The notes beneath the pieces were generated by a model, which ran no database searches, was not told where the DNA came from, and saw only the letters and a program-made list of their open reading frames with translations. A stretch of DNA of 57,789 nucleotides from a virus, in the IMG/VR virus record IMGVR_UViG_3300044617_001276, positions 1 through 57,789 of that record; one strand, given 5' to 3'. A program made the translations under genes and the position numbers. Shown one piece after another: positions 1 through 8,032 of the stretch; the stretch's first letter is position 1, and every line of letters starts with the position of its first letter.

Positions 1-25
1 ATAAACGGCCACCCCGACTTGCAGC
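1..25. repeat. Terminal overlap, left copy
   Basis: The first 25 bases are repeated at 57765-57789 with a single mismatch (C at position 10 here, T at 57774). Because a gene reads in frame across the join, this is most simply an assembly overlap of a circular or circularly permuted molecule. It is too short to be a typical terminal redundancy. Confidence 0.9.
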
Positions 26-207
26 GGCGTTTGAACCGCGCGGATGAAACCTTCAATTTTAAGTTCGCGCGCGATGCGACGCTCGCCGAGCGTAATCAAT
101 CGCGGCAACTGTTCGTAAACGATCGCATCGCTTTCCGCAGTGAAGCCGCGCTCTAAATAGCGCCGGACATCCTCCAGCAAGCTGTCATAGGTCATGCTAT
201 AGCTCAT
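1..207 (-). CDS. Head-tail adaptor protein, N-terminal part (split by window ends)
   Basis: This is the first 69 codons of a gene that continues at the other end of the window (57339-57764). Reading across the junction restores one frame of about 210 residues. It starts at ATG 207, with GGAG about 7 bases upstream, and begins MSYSMTYDSLLEDVRRYL. The N-terminal helical region with a YDSLLEDVRRYLERG-type start is typical of phage adaptor proteins that sit between portal and tail (gp4 or tail-tubular-A-like). That assignment is inference from sequence character and from its position next to other connector genes. A promoter-like sequence lies just upstream at 255-284. Confidence 0.7.
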   Translation of the reverse strand, partial: MSYSMTYDSLLEDVRRYLERGFTAESDAIVYEQLPRLITLGERRIARELKIEGFIRAVQTPLQVGVAVY

Positions 208-254
208 ACTCGCTCCATCGGGTTTGCCGCTGGTTCAGCATGCACCTTTTCAAG

Positions 255-284
255 ATTATGTCTCGGGAAAGCATCTTTAGGCAA
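255..284 (-). promoter_or_regulatory. Promoter-like sequence before adaptor/connector genes
   Basis: On the minus strand TTGCCT (284-279) is followed after 18 bases by CATAAT (260-255). This matches the form shared by five other promoter-like sites in the window. The predicted transcript would start near 248 and read into the adaptor gene at 207 and the connector and ejection genes beyond the junction. A CCCGAG hexamer lies in the spacer directly before the -10. Confidence 0.5.
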
Positions 285-285
285 T

Positions 286-759
286 TTATAACAGTGCGCA
301 TTCGACTTTTCTGCGTCGCACCAACCCCGGCAAAACACGACCGCCGCCGCGCACCCATTTCATCAATTCAACTTTTGCGTTAGCCCAATCTTTTTCTGCA
401 ATTCTGCGACGCAGAGTGCTGGCGCGGTATCTTGGAACCCCCACGTTGTACGCAAAATCTGCCAACGCGCCCAAAACTTTCGGGTAAGCAATCAGGTGCG
501 GGGAAGCTTTCAAGACGCCTGCGACATAAGTGTTCTGCAACTCATAGAGCAACCATTCCTCAGCCGTCTCTTTGGTGATCGGTGGATCATCCATCGTCAC
601 TCGCGCGCCGCCCGGCTTATAGACTGTGCCGTAACCGATTGTCGGGTATCCAGCGGGGCAAATGTAAGGTGACAGCCGCAACCCTTCGAATGGGCGACAA
701 ATGGCAGCGGCCACTTCTACCGCTTCAGCGATTGACCCGGTCATAAACGCGACCCACAA
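286..759 (-). CDS. Endolysin, T4/P1-type lysozyme (GH24 muramidase)
   Basis: Peptidoglycan-cleaving lysozyme for host lysis. It shows the lysozyme signature FEGLRLSPYICPAGYPTIGYGT-like core: E25, then C34 (eight residues between) and T40 (five residues between), with the YPTIGYGT stretch. Known phage lysozymes use a Glu-8-Asp/Cys-5-Thr triad, and the Cys form is that of P1 Lyz. Length (157 aa, or 152 from the second Met at 744) fits the family. I see no clear signal-anchor, so export probably relies on the holin-like gene upstream, with which it overlaps by 20-35 bases depending on the start. The C-terminus is basic (RRRKVECALL). Confidence 0.92.
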   Translation of the reverse strand: MWVAFMTGSIAEAVEVAAAICRPFEGLRLSPYICPAGYPTIGYGTVYKPGGARVTMDDPPITKETAEEWLLYELQNTYVAGVLKASPHLIAYPKVLGALADFAYNVGVPRYRASTLRRRIAEKDWANAKVELMKWVRGGGRVLPGLVRRRKVECALL

Positions 760-1195
760 ACCAGAAACTGATGATCATGAACATGATCGTCATGTCGTCT
801 TTTGTCCAAATGCCGATCAACACTTCTTTCCAGTTGCCGCCCTGCGCCATCGCCAACTCGAACATTGCAAACTTCACCAAGAAATAAGCAGTGACGAACA
901 GGTAGGTTATGCCCGGACGAACTAGTGCGGAGATACCGGCGATGATCTTGCCTGCTGCTGCGGCTGTTTGCCCTTGCTCTTTGAAGGCTTCTGCCATCGC
1001 GTCCATCTCAGCCATCGTCATCTGGGCTTCAGTCTGCCGCATCGCAATCTCACCCCGAACTTTGGCGAACTCCATCTCGGCATTGAGCATCGCCAATTCA
1101 TGCTTGCGCTCGTTGGCTCGGTCGAACAGCTTGAACACCTCAGGAGCCAACCTCAAGATGCCGCCAAATACACCACCTAACAGGGTCTCAAGCAT
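725..1195 (-). CDS. Holin-like membrane protein (3TM/GTA-holin type)
   Basis: About 156 residues from ATG 1195 (a TTG at 1201 is also in frame but has no advantage). The N-terminus is amphipathic (MLETLLGGVFGGILRLAP). A long charged helical stretch follows (roughly 25-80), and then two hydrophobic segments, about 91-115 (SALVRPGITYLFVTAYFLV) and 130-148 (MTIMFMIISFWFVGRVY). This arrangement resembles the phage and gene-transfer-agent holins of the 3TM family. It directly precedes and overlaps the lysozyme gene, which supports a role in forming the inner-membrane lesion. Function is inferred from topology and neighbourhood. Confidence 0.7.
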   Translation of the reverse strand: MLETLLGGVFGGILRLAPEVFKLFDRANERKHELAMLNAEMEFAKVRGEIAMRQTEAQMTMAEMDAMAEAFKEQGQTAAAAGKIIAGISALVRPGITYLFVTAYFLVKFAMFELAMAQGGNWKEVLIGIWTKDDMTIMFMIISFWFVGRVYDRVNR

Positions 1196-1197
1196 AA

Positions 1198-1308
1198 TCA
1201 ACCACCAAAAGAAACGTCTGACAGCGGCGCACCCGAAAATGTGCCATCTGCTACCACACCAGCGCCGCCGCCTGCGCTGACAAAAAACGCTAAAATGACG
1301 CCACTCAT
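1198..1308 (-). CDS. Small 36-aa protein of the lysis/tail region
   Basis: A short frame starting MSGVILAFFVSAGGGAGVV and ending FGG. Its ATG overlaps the stop of the upstream gene as ATGA. It is preceded by a good ribosome-binding site (GAGGGG, about 6 bases before ATG), and its stop lies just before the holin ATG. The N-terminal half is hydrophobic and glycine-rich. I do not recognise it. The coupling on both sides and the strong Shine-Dalgarno sequence are the reasons for calling it a gene. Confidence 0.55.
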   Translation of the reverse strand: MSGVILAFFVSAGGGAGVVADGTFSGAPLSDVSFGG

Positions 1309-1574
1309 GCCATTCCCCTCATAAACACCACCGTGTCTGCATCTATAAATACCGCATTCATCATGCACCTCGGCGGAAACTCAATCACCGTAGACTTCAC
1401 TTTGCAGCCAGACCGATAACTATTCGGCACTTCGCATTGGATCGTTCCAAACTCTTCTTGATTATTGAAGAGAATCAGCGCGTCTCCTTGCGAAAATTCC
1501 CCGGCAGGAATTAACACCACCGGGGAATGCTCTATGTTCACGATCTTGTTGGCGTGTTCTTTAAGCAGCTTCAT
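1305..1574 (-). CDS. Small beta-rich phage protein (89 aa), fibre-end-like
   Basis: The start is taken at ATG 1574, whose ATGA overlaps the stop of the upstream gene; a longer in-frame start lies inside that gene and is rejected. The core (GDALILFNNQEEFGTIQCEV and STVIEFPPRCMMNAVFIDADTV) has the same layout as the C-terminal part of the 156-aa fibre protein at 7559-8029 (GDAVIIFNNTTAGITITCTI, then a hydrophobic ILFVSGTVCVVSG end). That suggests a shared small beta-sandwich module used in tail fibres. The resemblance is by eye; function unknown. Confidence 0.65.
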   Translation of the reverse strand: MKLLKEHANKIVNIEHSPVVLIPAGEFSQGDALILFNNQEEFGTIQCEVPNSYRSGCKVKSTVIEFPPRCMMNAVFIDADTVVFMRGMA

Positions 1575-2002
1575 GTCTTCGGATACTTTGCCTTGACCGC
1601 TGCAATCTGAGCCGTCATCGCAGCCGCAGCATCGCCACCCTTCCACATCGCATCCAGCTGGTCAGCCAATGATGGATACTCAGCACGCCGCTTGGCATAG
1701 TAGTCAGGGTTGTCAGGCCGCACGACCTCGGACTTATCAATATCCACTGTCTGTGGCTCACCACCCATAGGATCAGGAATCTCCCGAGTCTTAGGTGTCA
1801 ATGCAGCCCAAGCAGCTTCTTTGGCATCAATGTCAGCATAGATTGCCGCCTCTTTGGATGCGATATAAGCCGACAGATCAACGCCCGGAGGAATAAACAA
1901 CGTCCAGTCGTACGTCTGCCCGTTATGCTCAACCTTCAGATAAGCCAGCGCACGCTCTTCGTTTGGAGCAATGTTCGATGCAACGCCTTCCAATGAAATC
2001 AT
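1571..2002 (-). CDS. Phage tail-region protein with YPSLADQLDAMWKGG motif
   Basis: A 143-residue acidic protein. The C-terminal motif EYPSLADQLDAMWKGGDA is common in small phage proteins near tail-fibre genes, including XkdW-like and fibre-assembly proteins. The N-terminal part (LKVEHNGQTYDWTLFIPPGV) looks like a small beta domain. Its stop overlaps the next start as ATGA, and its own start lies just after the glycosyltransferase-methyltransferase stop. A fibre-assembly or tip role is plausible but is inferred only from position and the motif. Confidence 0.6.
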   Translation of the reverse strand: MISLEGVASNIAPNEERALAYLKVEHNGQTYDWTLFIPPGVDLSAYIASKEAAIYADIDAKEAAWAALTPKTREIPDPMGGEPQTVDIDKSEVVRPDNPDYYAKRRAEYPSLADQLDAMWKGGDAAAAMTAQIAAVKAKYPKT

Positions 2003-3351
2003 TTTGTAGCCTCCAATCTAAAGTTCTTGCCCGGATGCTGCCCAGTCGGCGGCAGTATCTGGATGTCTTTGAATCCTACATGGGCGCATAAGTCACGCAG
2101 AGAATCCGGCGTGTAACCCCACAGATGAGGAGACAACGCGCCGCCCTTTTCAGTCTCAGGCGTAATCCTGTCCACATGCGCCCCAAAAATACACATCGCC
2201 GTCATGTGCTGCTCAGCTCCCACTTGCATCAGGTAATCCTTGCAAAGCGCTGCCAAGTCAGGCGTCTCCAGCACCAACTTGCCGCCCTCTTTCAAGGTCT
2301 TGTACCAGTTGGTCAGGATGCCGGGAACACGGTGCTGCGGGAAATGCTCGATCACATGACTACCAAATATCTCATCTGCACAGCCCTCCGGCAGATCAAG
2401 CTCCATGATGTCCATCTTAATATCAGTGTCGCTGTGCATATCGACACCCATATAACCTTCCAACCGATCACGACCGCAGCCCATGTTGAAGCGGATAGGC
2501 TGGCCTTCCTCCTGCATCTGAGCAAGGATTGCCGCATACCCAGCACCGGGGCCAGTGCCTTTAGGCAGACGATCAGCCCAGCGCCGATCAATAAACTCTT
2601 TGTCATCCAGCGTCAGCGGTCTGGTGGGCGGGATGTTGGTGTAGTAGTTCTTCAAATCCACCGACGGATGCGCCGTATACATACCTGTCGCCAAGTCCAT
2701 GTGCAGACACTGAACGTCCGTGTTGACTAGCAGCTTTGTGCCGCGTTTGTGCAAACGATGAACAAAGAAGTTGTCCTCACCAATGAACGGTATCTCATCA
2801 TTGATGTTGTTGCCAATACAGCAGAAGGGCAAGTCAGGGTTTTCTGCCTTCATGTCTTGCAGGATCTTGATTGGGATCAGCATGATGTCCATGCCAGTCT
2901 GCCAAGCGTCAATGATCTGCCCCGGATCGACGTTCGGGATTGTGATCCAGTCACCCTCACGAACCATGATCATCGCGTCTGAGCACTTGATGTAGTACAC
3001 GCCTGTGATCACCGCGTCAGGATACTGCTCGGACGTGCGCATCAGCTTCTTGAATGCGTCGTAAGGAACAACCGTATCCTCACCAATAAAGAGCATGTAC
3101 TTGGCACCAGACTCCAGCGCCTGCTCTATCAGGTAGTTACGGGCAACGTCCACCTTCTCACCGCCGATATTGCAAAAGCCATGTGAGAAACCCATCAGGT
3201 CTACATGCAGACCGTCATACCCATCAAAATTCTGTGCGGCTGTTTCTTCTAAGTTGCGACGCGGTTGTGCAATCACGACGTACGGCTTAATAGTTTTAGA
3301 CTCGTCGTAGATTTCCTGCATCGTTGCGATGATTTTCTCTCGGTTGTACAC
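1999..3351 (-). CDS. Glycosyltransferase-methyltransferase fusion protein
   Basis: A 450-residue two-domain enzyme. Residues 1-240 look like a GT-A glycosyltransferase: a nucleotide-binding start, an ARNYLIEQAL helix, a YMLFIGEDTVVP strand with acidic pair E91-D92 (the usual DxD position), and a later FIGEDNFFVHR with a downstream CLHMD that fits the second acidic/His site. Residues 285-440 are a class I SAM methyltransferase: FNMGCGRDR (glycine-rich motif I, about 288-296), GVDMH (302-306), DEIFGSHVIEHF and a GGKLVLETPD strand. It lies beside the fibre genes, so it may modify a virion protein or a glycan. Substrate unknown. Confidence 0.8.
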   Translation of the reverse strand: MYNREKIIATMQEIYDESKTIKPYVVIAQPRRNLEETAAQNFDGYDGLHVDLMGFSHGFCNIGGEKVDVARNYLIEQALESGAKYMLFIGEDTVVPYDAFKKLMRTSEQYPDAVITGVYYIKCSDAMIMVREGDWITIPNVDPGQIIDAWQTGMDIMLIPIKILQDMKAENPDLPFCCIGNNINDEIPFIGEDNFFVHRLHKRGTKLLVNTDVQCLHMDLATGMYTAHPSVDLKNYYTNIPPTRPLTLDDKEFIDRRWADRLPKGTGPGAGYAAILAQMQEEGQPIRFNMGCGRDRLEGYMGVDMHSDTDIKMDIMELDLPEGCADEIFGSHVIEHFPQHRVPGILTNWYKTLKEGGKLVLETPDLAALCKDYLMQVGAEQHMTAMCIFGAHVDRITPETEKGGALSPHLWGYTPDSLRDLCAHVGFKDIQILPPTGQHPGKNFRLEATK

Positions 3352-3372
3352 ACTCTCTCCTTTGTGTGGTGG

Positions 3373-4755
3373 TTAAAATTTATTGAAGAACGGCGATAGG
3401 GCGTAGCCTATATTTCTTGTTGTTCCGGTGGATATTTTTTCGCCTCTAACTGCACCATACGGTATAAAAACTATTGAACCGTCTTGAGCCAAAACTCCAC
3501 CAGAGTATCTGCCACCAATAGCAGTATTTATTAAGGCATACGTAGATACAACTCCTGTTGCTGATATTTTTTGACCTCTATCAGCATCATGTGGAACAAA
3601 GTGTATATCTCCATTTGGAGCTAATATGCCACCTTGATAAGCTGTTCCTGTTGTGTAAACTAAAGAGTAAGTCGAAACAACGCCAGTCACTGATATTTTT
3701 TGTCCTCTGTTTGCGCTGTCTGGAACAAAATGTATATCTCCGTTTGGAGCAAGAACGCCCCCAGCATATGGACCAGCCGTATTAACTAAAGAATAAGTTG
3801 AAACAACGCCCGCTGCTGAGATTTTTTGTCCAACAGGTGCATTGTGCGGAACAAAATGTATGTCTCCGTTAGGCGCTAATACGCCGCCCCAATACGCACT
3901 AGCTTGCGTGCGAACTAAGGAATAAGTAGATACTACTCCAGCGGATGATACTTTTTGACCAACCGCTGCATTCCAAGGCACAAAATGAATGTCGCCGTTT
4001 GGCGCGAGCACGCCACCCCTGTATTTGCTGCCGCCAGCCGTATAAACTAATGAGTAAGTAGAAACAACGCCAGAAGCGTCTACCTTCTGACCTCTAAGAG
4101 CATCGTATGGAACAAAATGTATATCACCATTAGATGCTAATACACCGCCATAAGCGTTCAAGCCGGATGTTGTATAAACTAATGAGTAGGTAGATACAAC
4201 GCCAGTCGCTGAGATTTTTTGCCCACGAACCGCCTTTATGGGAACAAAATGAATGTCCCCGTTAGGCGCAAGCACCCCGCCAGAATAAGCGTCTGCTATT
4301 GTGTAAACCAAGCTAAACGTACTCACCGCCCCTGCCGTATTGTTATTGTTGTACGGCACACCGTTGATGACTGTCCGGTCTAGCTCTTTCTTCAGGTTTG
4401 TCCACGCCACCAGATCAGTGCCTACCTGACTGGTATCCCCCTGCGGTACTGTTCCTTCTGTCGCGTCGGCGGGATAAGTACAAAACACATCCTTAGTGCC
4501 TGCTGCCCAATCTACTTTATTGTTGCTGTTGGAAGACTCAAAGACTGTATCCCGCGATAAGGTTGTGCCGCTAGACGTATAAGTACCAATCCCTATTTCC
4601 CAAGCAGTGCCGTTAGTAATGCAGTAGTAAGTTTGGTTGGCGTTGCCAATGACTGAGAAGTCTTGGAATCCTGCTACCGCCGCGCCGAGCGTGAACGTGC
4701 CAGTACCAGTCGTTGTGCTTGTTACTTTTACTCTATCTTTAACGACATAAGTCAT
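3373..4755 (-). CDS. Seven-repeat fibre/receptor-binding protein, copy A
   Basis: A 460-residue protein. The N-terminal region (about 1-115) is shared with copies B and C (KDRVKVTSTTTGTGTFTLG and GTYTSSGTTLSRDTVF) and is typical of phage fibre attachment parts. Seven repeats of about 43 residues follow, each of the form VVSTYSLVYT, a variable loop, GGVLAPNGDIHFVP, a variable loop, GQK. It ends in a conserved FNKF. Seven equal beta-rich repeats suggest a seven-bladed propeller, probably for receptor or glycan binding. The repeat region is visibly AT-rich compared with its neighbours. It lies 10 bases after copy B. Confidence 0.75.
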   Translation of the reverse strand: MTYVVKDRVKVTSTTTGTGTFTLGAAVAGFQDFSVIGNANQTYYCITNGTAWEIGIGTYTSSGTTLSRDTVFESSNSNNKVDWAAGTKDVFCTYPADATEGTVPQGDTSQVGTDLVAWTNLKKELDRTVINGVPYNNNNTAGAVSTFSLVYTIADAYSGGVLAPNGDIHFVPIKAVRGQKISATGVVSTYSLVYTTSGLNAYGGVLASNGDIHFVPYDALRGQKVDASGVVSTYSLVYTAGGSKYRGGVLAPNGDIHFVPWNAAVGQKVSSAGVVSTYSLVRTQASAYWGGVLAPNGDIHFVPHNAPVGQKISAAGVVSTYSLVNTAGPYAGGVLAPNGDIHFVPDSANRGQKISVTGVVSTYSLVYTTGTAYQGGILAPNGDIHFVPHDADRGQKISATGVVSTYALINTAIGGRYSGGVLAQDGSIVFIPYGAVRGEKISTGTTRNIGYALSPFFNKF

Positions 4756-4765
4756 GGCGTAATCC

Positions 4766-6160
4766 TTAGAACTTGTTCAGGTATGAGCTTAGGCAGGTGT
4801 CAAGGCCGAAGGGTATGGCGGGGTTGGTGGAGATTTTTTGGCCCCTTACTCCGCTTTGAGGAATGAAGTAAATTTCTCCAGTAGGTGATAACACTCCACC
4901 CCTAGAATTTGGATTTGATTGAACTAATGTGTAGGTAGACACAACGCCTGTCAAATAATTAATTTTTTGACCTCTTGCCGCATTACTTCCCGGAACAAAA
5001 TGTATATCGCCGTTAGGAGCTAACACGCCGCCAACATAATTTGTATATTGTTCAATTATAGAAAATGTAGAAACAACACCTGATGTTGAAATTTTTTGTC
5101 CAACAGGGGCTGACTCAAAAGGGACAAAATAAATTTCGCCATTTGCGGCAAGAACGCCCCCGATGTTTACCTTACCATCAATAAATGTATAAGCTAATGA
5201 ATACGTAGACACAACACCTGCTGCTGATACTTTTTGCCCTCTGCGAGAGCTATATGGAACAAAATGAATATCTCCATTAGGAGCGAGAACCCCGCCAATA
5301 TATGCGCCTTGAGCGCGATCCGATGTATATACCAATGAATAAGTAGATACCACTCCAGCGGCAGAAACTTTTTGCCCAACCGCTGCAAAATATGGAACAA
5401 AATGTACGTCTCCGTTAGGAGCTAACACGCCGCCAGCATAAGCTGTTGCTGTTGTATAAACCAATGAGTATGTAGACACAACCCCAGAAGCATTTATTTT
5501 TTGCCCTCTATTCGCACCGTGAGGAACAAAATGTATATCTCCATTTGATGCTAATACGCCACCAATATAATTGCCAGCCGTATATACAAGAGAATAAGTT
5601 GATACTGTTCCAGTAAGATAATTAATTTTTTGGCCTACAACTGCACCATAAGGCACAAAATGTATATCCCCATTGGGGGCTAAAACACCCCCCCAATAAT
5701 CTCCTACTGTATTTACTACGCTATACGTACTAACTATCCCTGCAACACCGTTATTCCTAAACGTCACCCCAGCGTTGATGCTCTGGTACAGGTTCTTCTG
5801 GAAGTTGTCAAACGCTACGCCATCCGTGCCAATAGAACTGTTGTCCCCTGTCGGCGCTGATCCCTGTGTGTTCTCTGCTGGTTGCGGTACGTAGACATCT
5901 TTCGACCCCGCCGCAAAGTCAATCACCGATCCGGTAGACGAAGCCAGCACGGTATCGCGGGATAAGGTCGTACCACTAGCGGTATACGTGCCTATTCCTA
6001 CTTCCCACTGAGTTCCACCTACGATGGTGTAATAGGTCTGATTGCCATCGCCCACGCCGGAAAAGTTCTGATAGCCAGTAGATGCTGCCCCTAGCGTGAA
6101 CGTACCTGTCCCTGTCGTGGTGCTCGTAACTTTTATGCGGTCTTTGGTAACAAACGCCAT
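4766..6160 (-). CDS. Seven-repeat fibre/receptor-binding protein, copy B
   Basis: A 464-residue paralogue of the neighbours on both sides, with the same N-terminal part (KDRIKVTSTTTGTGTFTLG) and exactly seven GGVL(A/S)xxG repeats. Two repeats carry an inserted NYLTG before the next blade (INYLTG). One (about residue 370) has GEIYFVPFESAPVGQ, which is longer than usual. The variable positions are the loops just before GGVL and just after FVP; the strands are nearly constant. It ends LSSYLNKF like copy C (LSSFLNKF). A role in adsorption is inferred from its place in the fibre cluster and from the loop-only variation. Confidence 0.75.
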   Translation of the reverse strand: MAFVTKDRIKVTSTTTGTGTFTLGAASTGYQNFSGVGDGNQTYYTIVGGTQWEVGIGTYTASGTTLSRDTVLASSTGSVIDFAAGSKDVYVPQPAENTQGSAPTGDNSSIGTDGVAFDNFQKNLYQSINAGVTFRNNGVAGIVSTYSVVNTVGDYWGGVLAPNGDIHFVPYGAVVGQKINYLTGTVSTYSLVYTAGNYIGGVLASNGDIHFVPHGANRGQKINASGVVSTYSLVYTTATAYAGGVLAPNGDVHFVPYFAAVGQKVSAAGVVSTYSLVYTSDRAQGAYIGGVLAPNGDIHFVPYSSRRGQKVSAAGVVSTYSLAYTFIDGKVNIGGVLAANGEIYFVPFESAPVGQKISTSGVVSTFSIIEQYTNYVGGVLAPNGDIHFVPGSNAARGQKINYLTGVVSTYTLVQSNPNSRGGVLSPTGEIYFIPQSGVRGQKISTNPAIPFGLDTCLSSYLNKF

Positions 6161-6170
6161 GACAATAATC

Positions 6171-7559
6171 CTAGAACTTGTTCAGGAAAGAACTGAGGCA
6201 GATGCCGGGGCCGAGCGGGGAGCCGGGGTTGGTAGAGATTTTTTGAACTGGTTGATTGGTATTACTATCAAATGTAGGAAGAAAATAAATTTCTCCGTTT
6301 GGCGTTAAAACACCACCGGCATAAGCACCGACTGTCGTATAAATTAAAGAATAAGTTGATACTACGCCTGCTGCTGATACTTTTTGACCAACCGTTGCAT
6401 TTCTCGGAACAAAATGAATGTCGCCGTTAGGGGCTAACACTCCGCCACGATAACCATTTGTTAATGTATAAACTAAAGAGTATGTAGTCACTACTCCAGC
6501 AATAGATATTTTTTGACCTCGACGTTCTGGAACATAATGAATGTCACCGTTTGGTGCTAAAACACCTCCCCAAGACCCTGCTCCCGTATAAACTAAAGAA
6601 TAAGTTGATACTACGCCAGAGATCGAAATCTTTTGTCCTACGCGAGCAAAGTCAGAAATAAAATGTATATCTCCGTTTGGGGCTAAAACACCACCTCGAT
6701 ATGCTTCGCTTGTTGTATACACAAGAGAATATGTTGAAACAACACCAGCAGAAGATACTTTCTGTCCACGCACCGCCTCATTAGGAACAAAGTGTATATC
6801 TCCGTTGGGGGCAACAACACCACCTATATACGCACCATTAGAATTTGTGTAAACCAAAGAATAAGTAGAAACAACACCAGAAGCAGATATTTTTTGACCA
6901 ACCTGAGCGGCATAAGGAACAAAATGAATATCGCCATTAGGAGCTAAAACTCCGCCACTATATGTGCCTACCGTATAAACCAATGAATAAGTAGAACTAA
7001 CGCCCGTAACAGGGTTAATTTTTTGTCCTCTATTTGCTGACTTTGGAACAAAATGTATATCACCGTTTGGGGCTAAAACACCACCTTCATAAGCGGCTTG
7101 TGTTGTGTAAACCAAATTAAACGTACTTACAATCCCATTAGTTCCATTGTTCCCGAACGTAGTACCACCTGCTACACCGTTATTAAGCGCTGCTTGAAAC
7201 GCAGTCCAGCCTGAGAGATCAGTACCTATCTCACTATCATCACAGTACGGAACGCCCAAAGGCATCGCCGCAGCTGGGTAAGCACACAGCACATCTTTGG
7301 TACCGGCTGAGAAATTAACTAGCGCACCGCTATTCGATGAACCAAACACTAGCTGTCTGGATAACGTCGTACCTGAAGAGGTGTACGTACCCTTGCCTAC
7401 TTCCCACTCAGTCGTGCCTTTGATGACGTAGTAGGTTTCGTTGCCGTTGCCGATGACAGAAAAGGACTGATAGCCTGCCGCTGCAGAACCAAGGGTGATC
7501 GTCCCCGTACCTGTTGTCGTGGTAGTGGACTTGACTCTGTTTTTGAGTACGAGCGCCAT
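6171..7559 (-). CDS. Seven-repeat fibre/receptor-binding protein, copy C
   Basis: 462 residues from ATG 7559 (MALVLKNRVKSTTTTTGTG). This start overlaps the TAA of the upstream gene as TAATG, so a longer start at 7586 is rejected. It has seven repeats like copies A and B. The fifth is shortened (DIHYVPERRGQK), and the last has an insertion (FDSNTNQPVQK). The N-terminal module is again the shared one. Three complete copies in tandem with the same repeat number point to gene triplication and then loop divergence. The DNA of the repeats is AT-rich and has many similar runs that could recombine. Confidence 0.75.
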   Translation of the reverse strand: MALVLKNRVKSTTTTTGTGTITLGSAAAGYQSFSVIGNGNETYYVIKGTTEWEVGKGTYTSSGTTLSRQLVFGSSNSGALVNFSAGTKDVLCAYPAAAMPLGVPYCDDSEIGTDLSGWTAFQAALNNGVAGGTTFGNNGTNGIVSTFNLVYTTQAAYEGGVLAPNGDIHFVPKSANRGQKINPVTGVSSTYSLVYTVGTYSGGVLAPNGDIHFVPYAAQVGQKISASGVVSTYSLVYTNSNGAYIGGVVAPNGDIHFVPNEAVRGQKVSSAGVVSTYSLVYTTSEAYRGGVLAPNGDIHFISDFARVGQKISISGVVSTYSLVYTGAGSWGGVLAPNGDIHYVPERRGQKISIAGVVTTYSLVYTLTNGYRGGVLAPNGDIHFVPRNATVGQKVSAAGVVSTYSLIYTTVGAYAGGVLTPNGEIYFLPTFDSNTNQPVQKISTNPGSPLGPGICLSSFLNKF

Positions 7560-8029
7560 TAGGTGACATTCCCTGAAACAACACAAACGGTGCCAGATAC
7601 AAACAGGATGCTTGCAATACCACGAGTCGCTAATGTCATCGTCGCCTTATCAGTGTCCGTTCCGGCAATATAAGCCGTCGTAATCGTACAAGTAATCGTA
7701 ATCCCTGCGGTCGTATTGTTGAAGATAATGACAGCATCACCTGCCGCAAACGTCGCATCAGGGATCGTAATCGAGCCGCCTGTGCCAACTTCAATAGTCT
7801 GACCAACGTCTGTGGTCAATAAGGTGTAATTGGTTGTTTTTGCAGCGCCTGAAATTGGAATGCCGGGTGCTGCCAACATCTCTACCGTTCCAGACGAATT
7901 CTCGCAGTACAACTTCATGTCTGCGATGTTCAATCCAAGTTCACCTTGCGCTAGGTTCGCAGCAGAAGGCGCGTTGCCTGCGGTGGTGCTGTGATAGAGT
8001 TGGATTGGTGTGTAACCGGTTTGTGCCAT
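7559..8029 (-). CDS. Tail-fibre/collar-type structural protein (156 aa)
   Basis: The N-terminal part (TPIQLYHSTTAGNAPSAANL, then AQGELGLNIADMKLYCENSS) has the LAxGELxxNxADxKLY motif common in phage fibre proteins. The C-terminal half is a small beta module (GGSITIPDATFAAGDAVIIF, ending ILFVSGTVCVVSG) that resembles the 89-aa protein at 1305-1574. It is coupled by TAATG to copy C of the seven-repeat proteins and may act as an attachment or trimerisation piece for them. Structural role inferred from motif and context. Confidence 0.7.
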   Translation of the reverse strand: MAQTGYTPIQLYHSTTAGNAPSAANLAQGELGLNIADMKLYCENSSGTVEMLAAPGIPISGAAKTTNYTLLTTDVGQTIEVGTGGSITIPDATFAAGDAVIIFNNTTAGITITCTITTAYIAGTDTDKATMTLATRGIASILFVSGTVCVVSGNVT

Positions 8030-8032
8030 GAT

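Noticed and set aside
3373-7130. Regularly spaced DNA repeats that resemble a CRISPR array at first sight
   Set aside because: The repeats are about 130 bases apart, imperfect and in frame within three coding genes; they encode protein repeats.
3373-7586. Diversity-generating retroelement
   Set aside because: No reverse transcriptase gene and no separate template repeat with A-specific differences was seen anywhere in the window.
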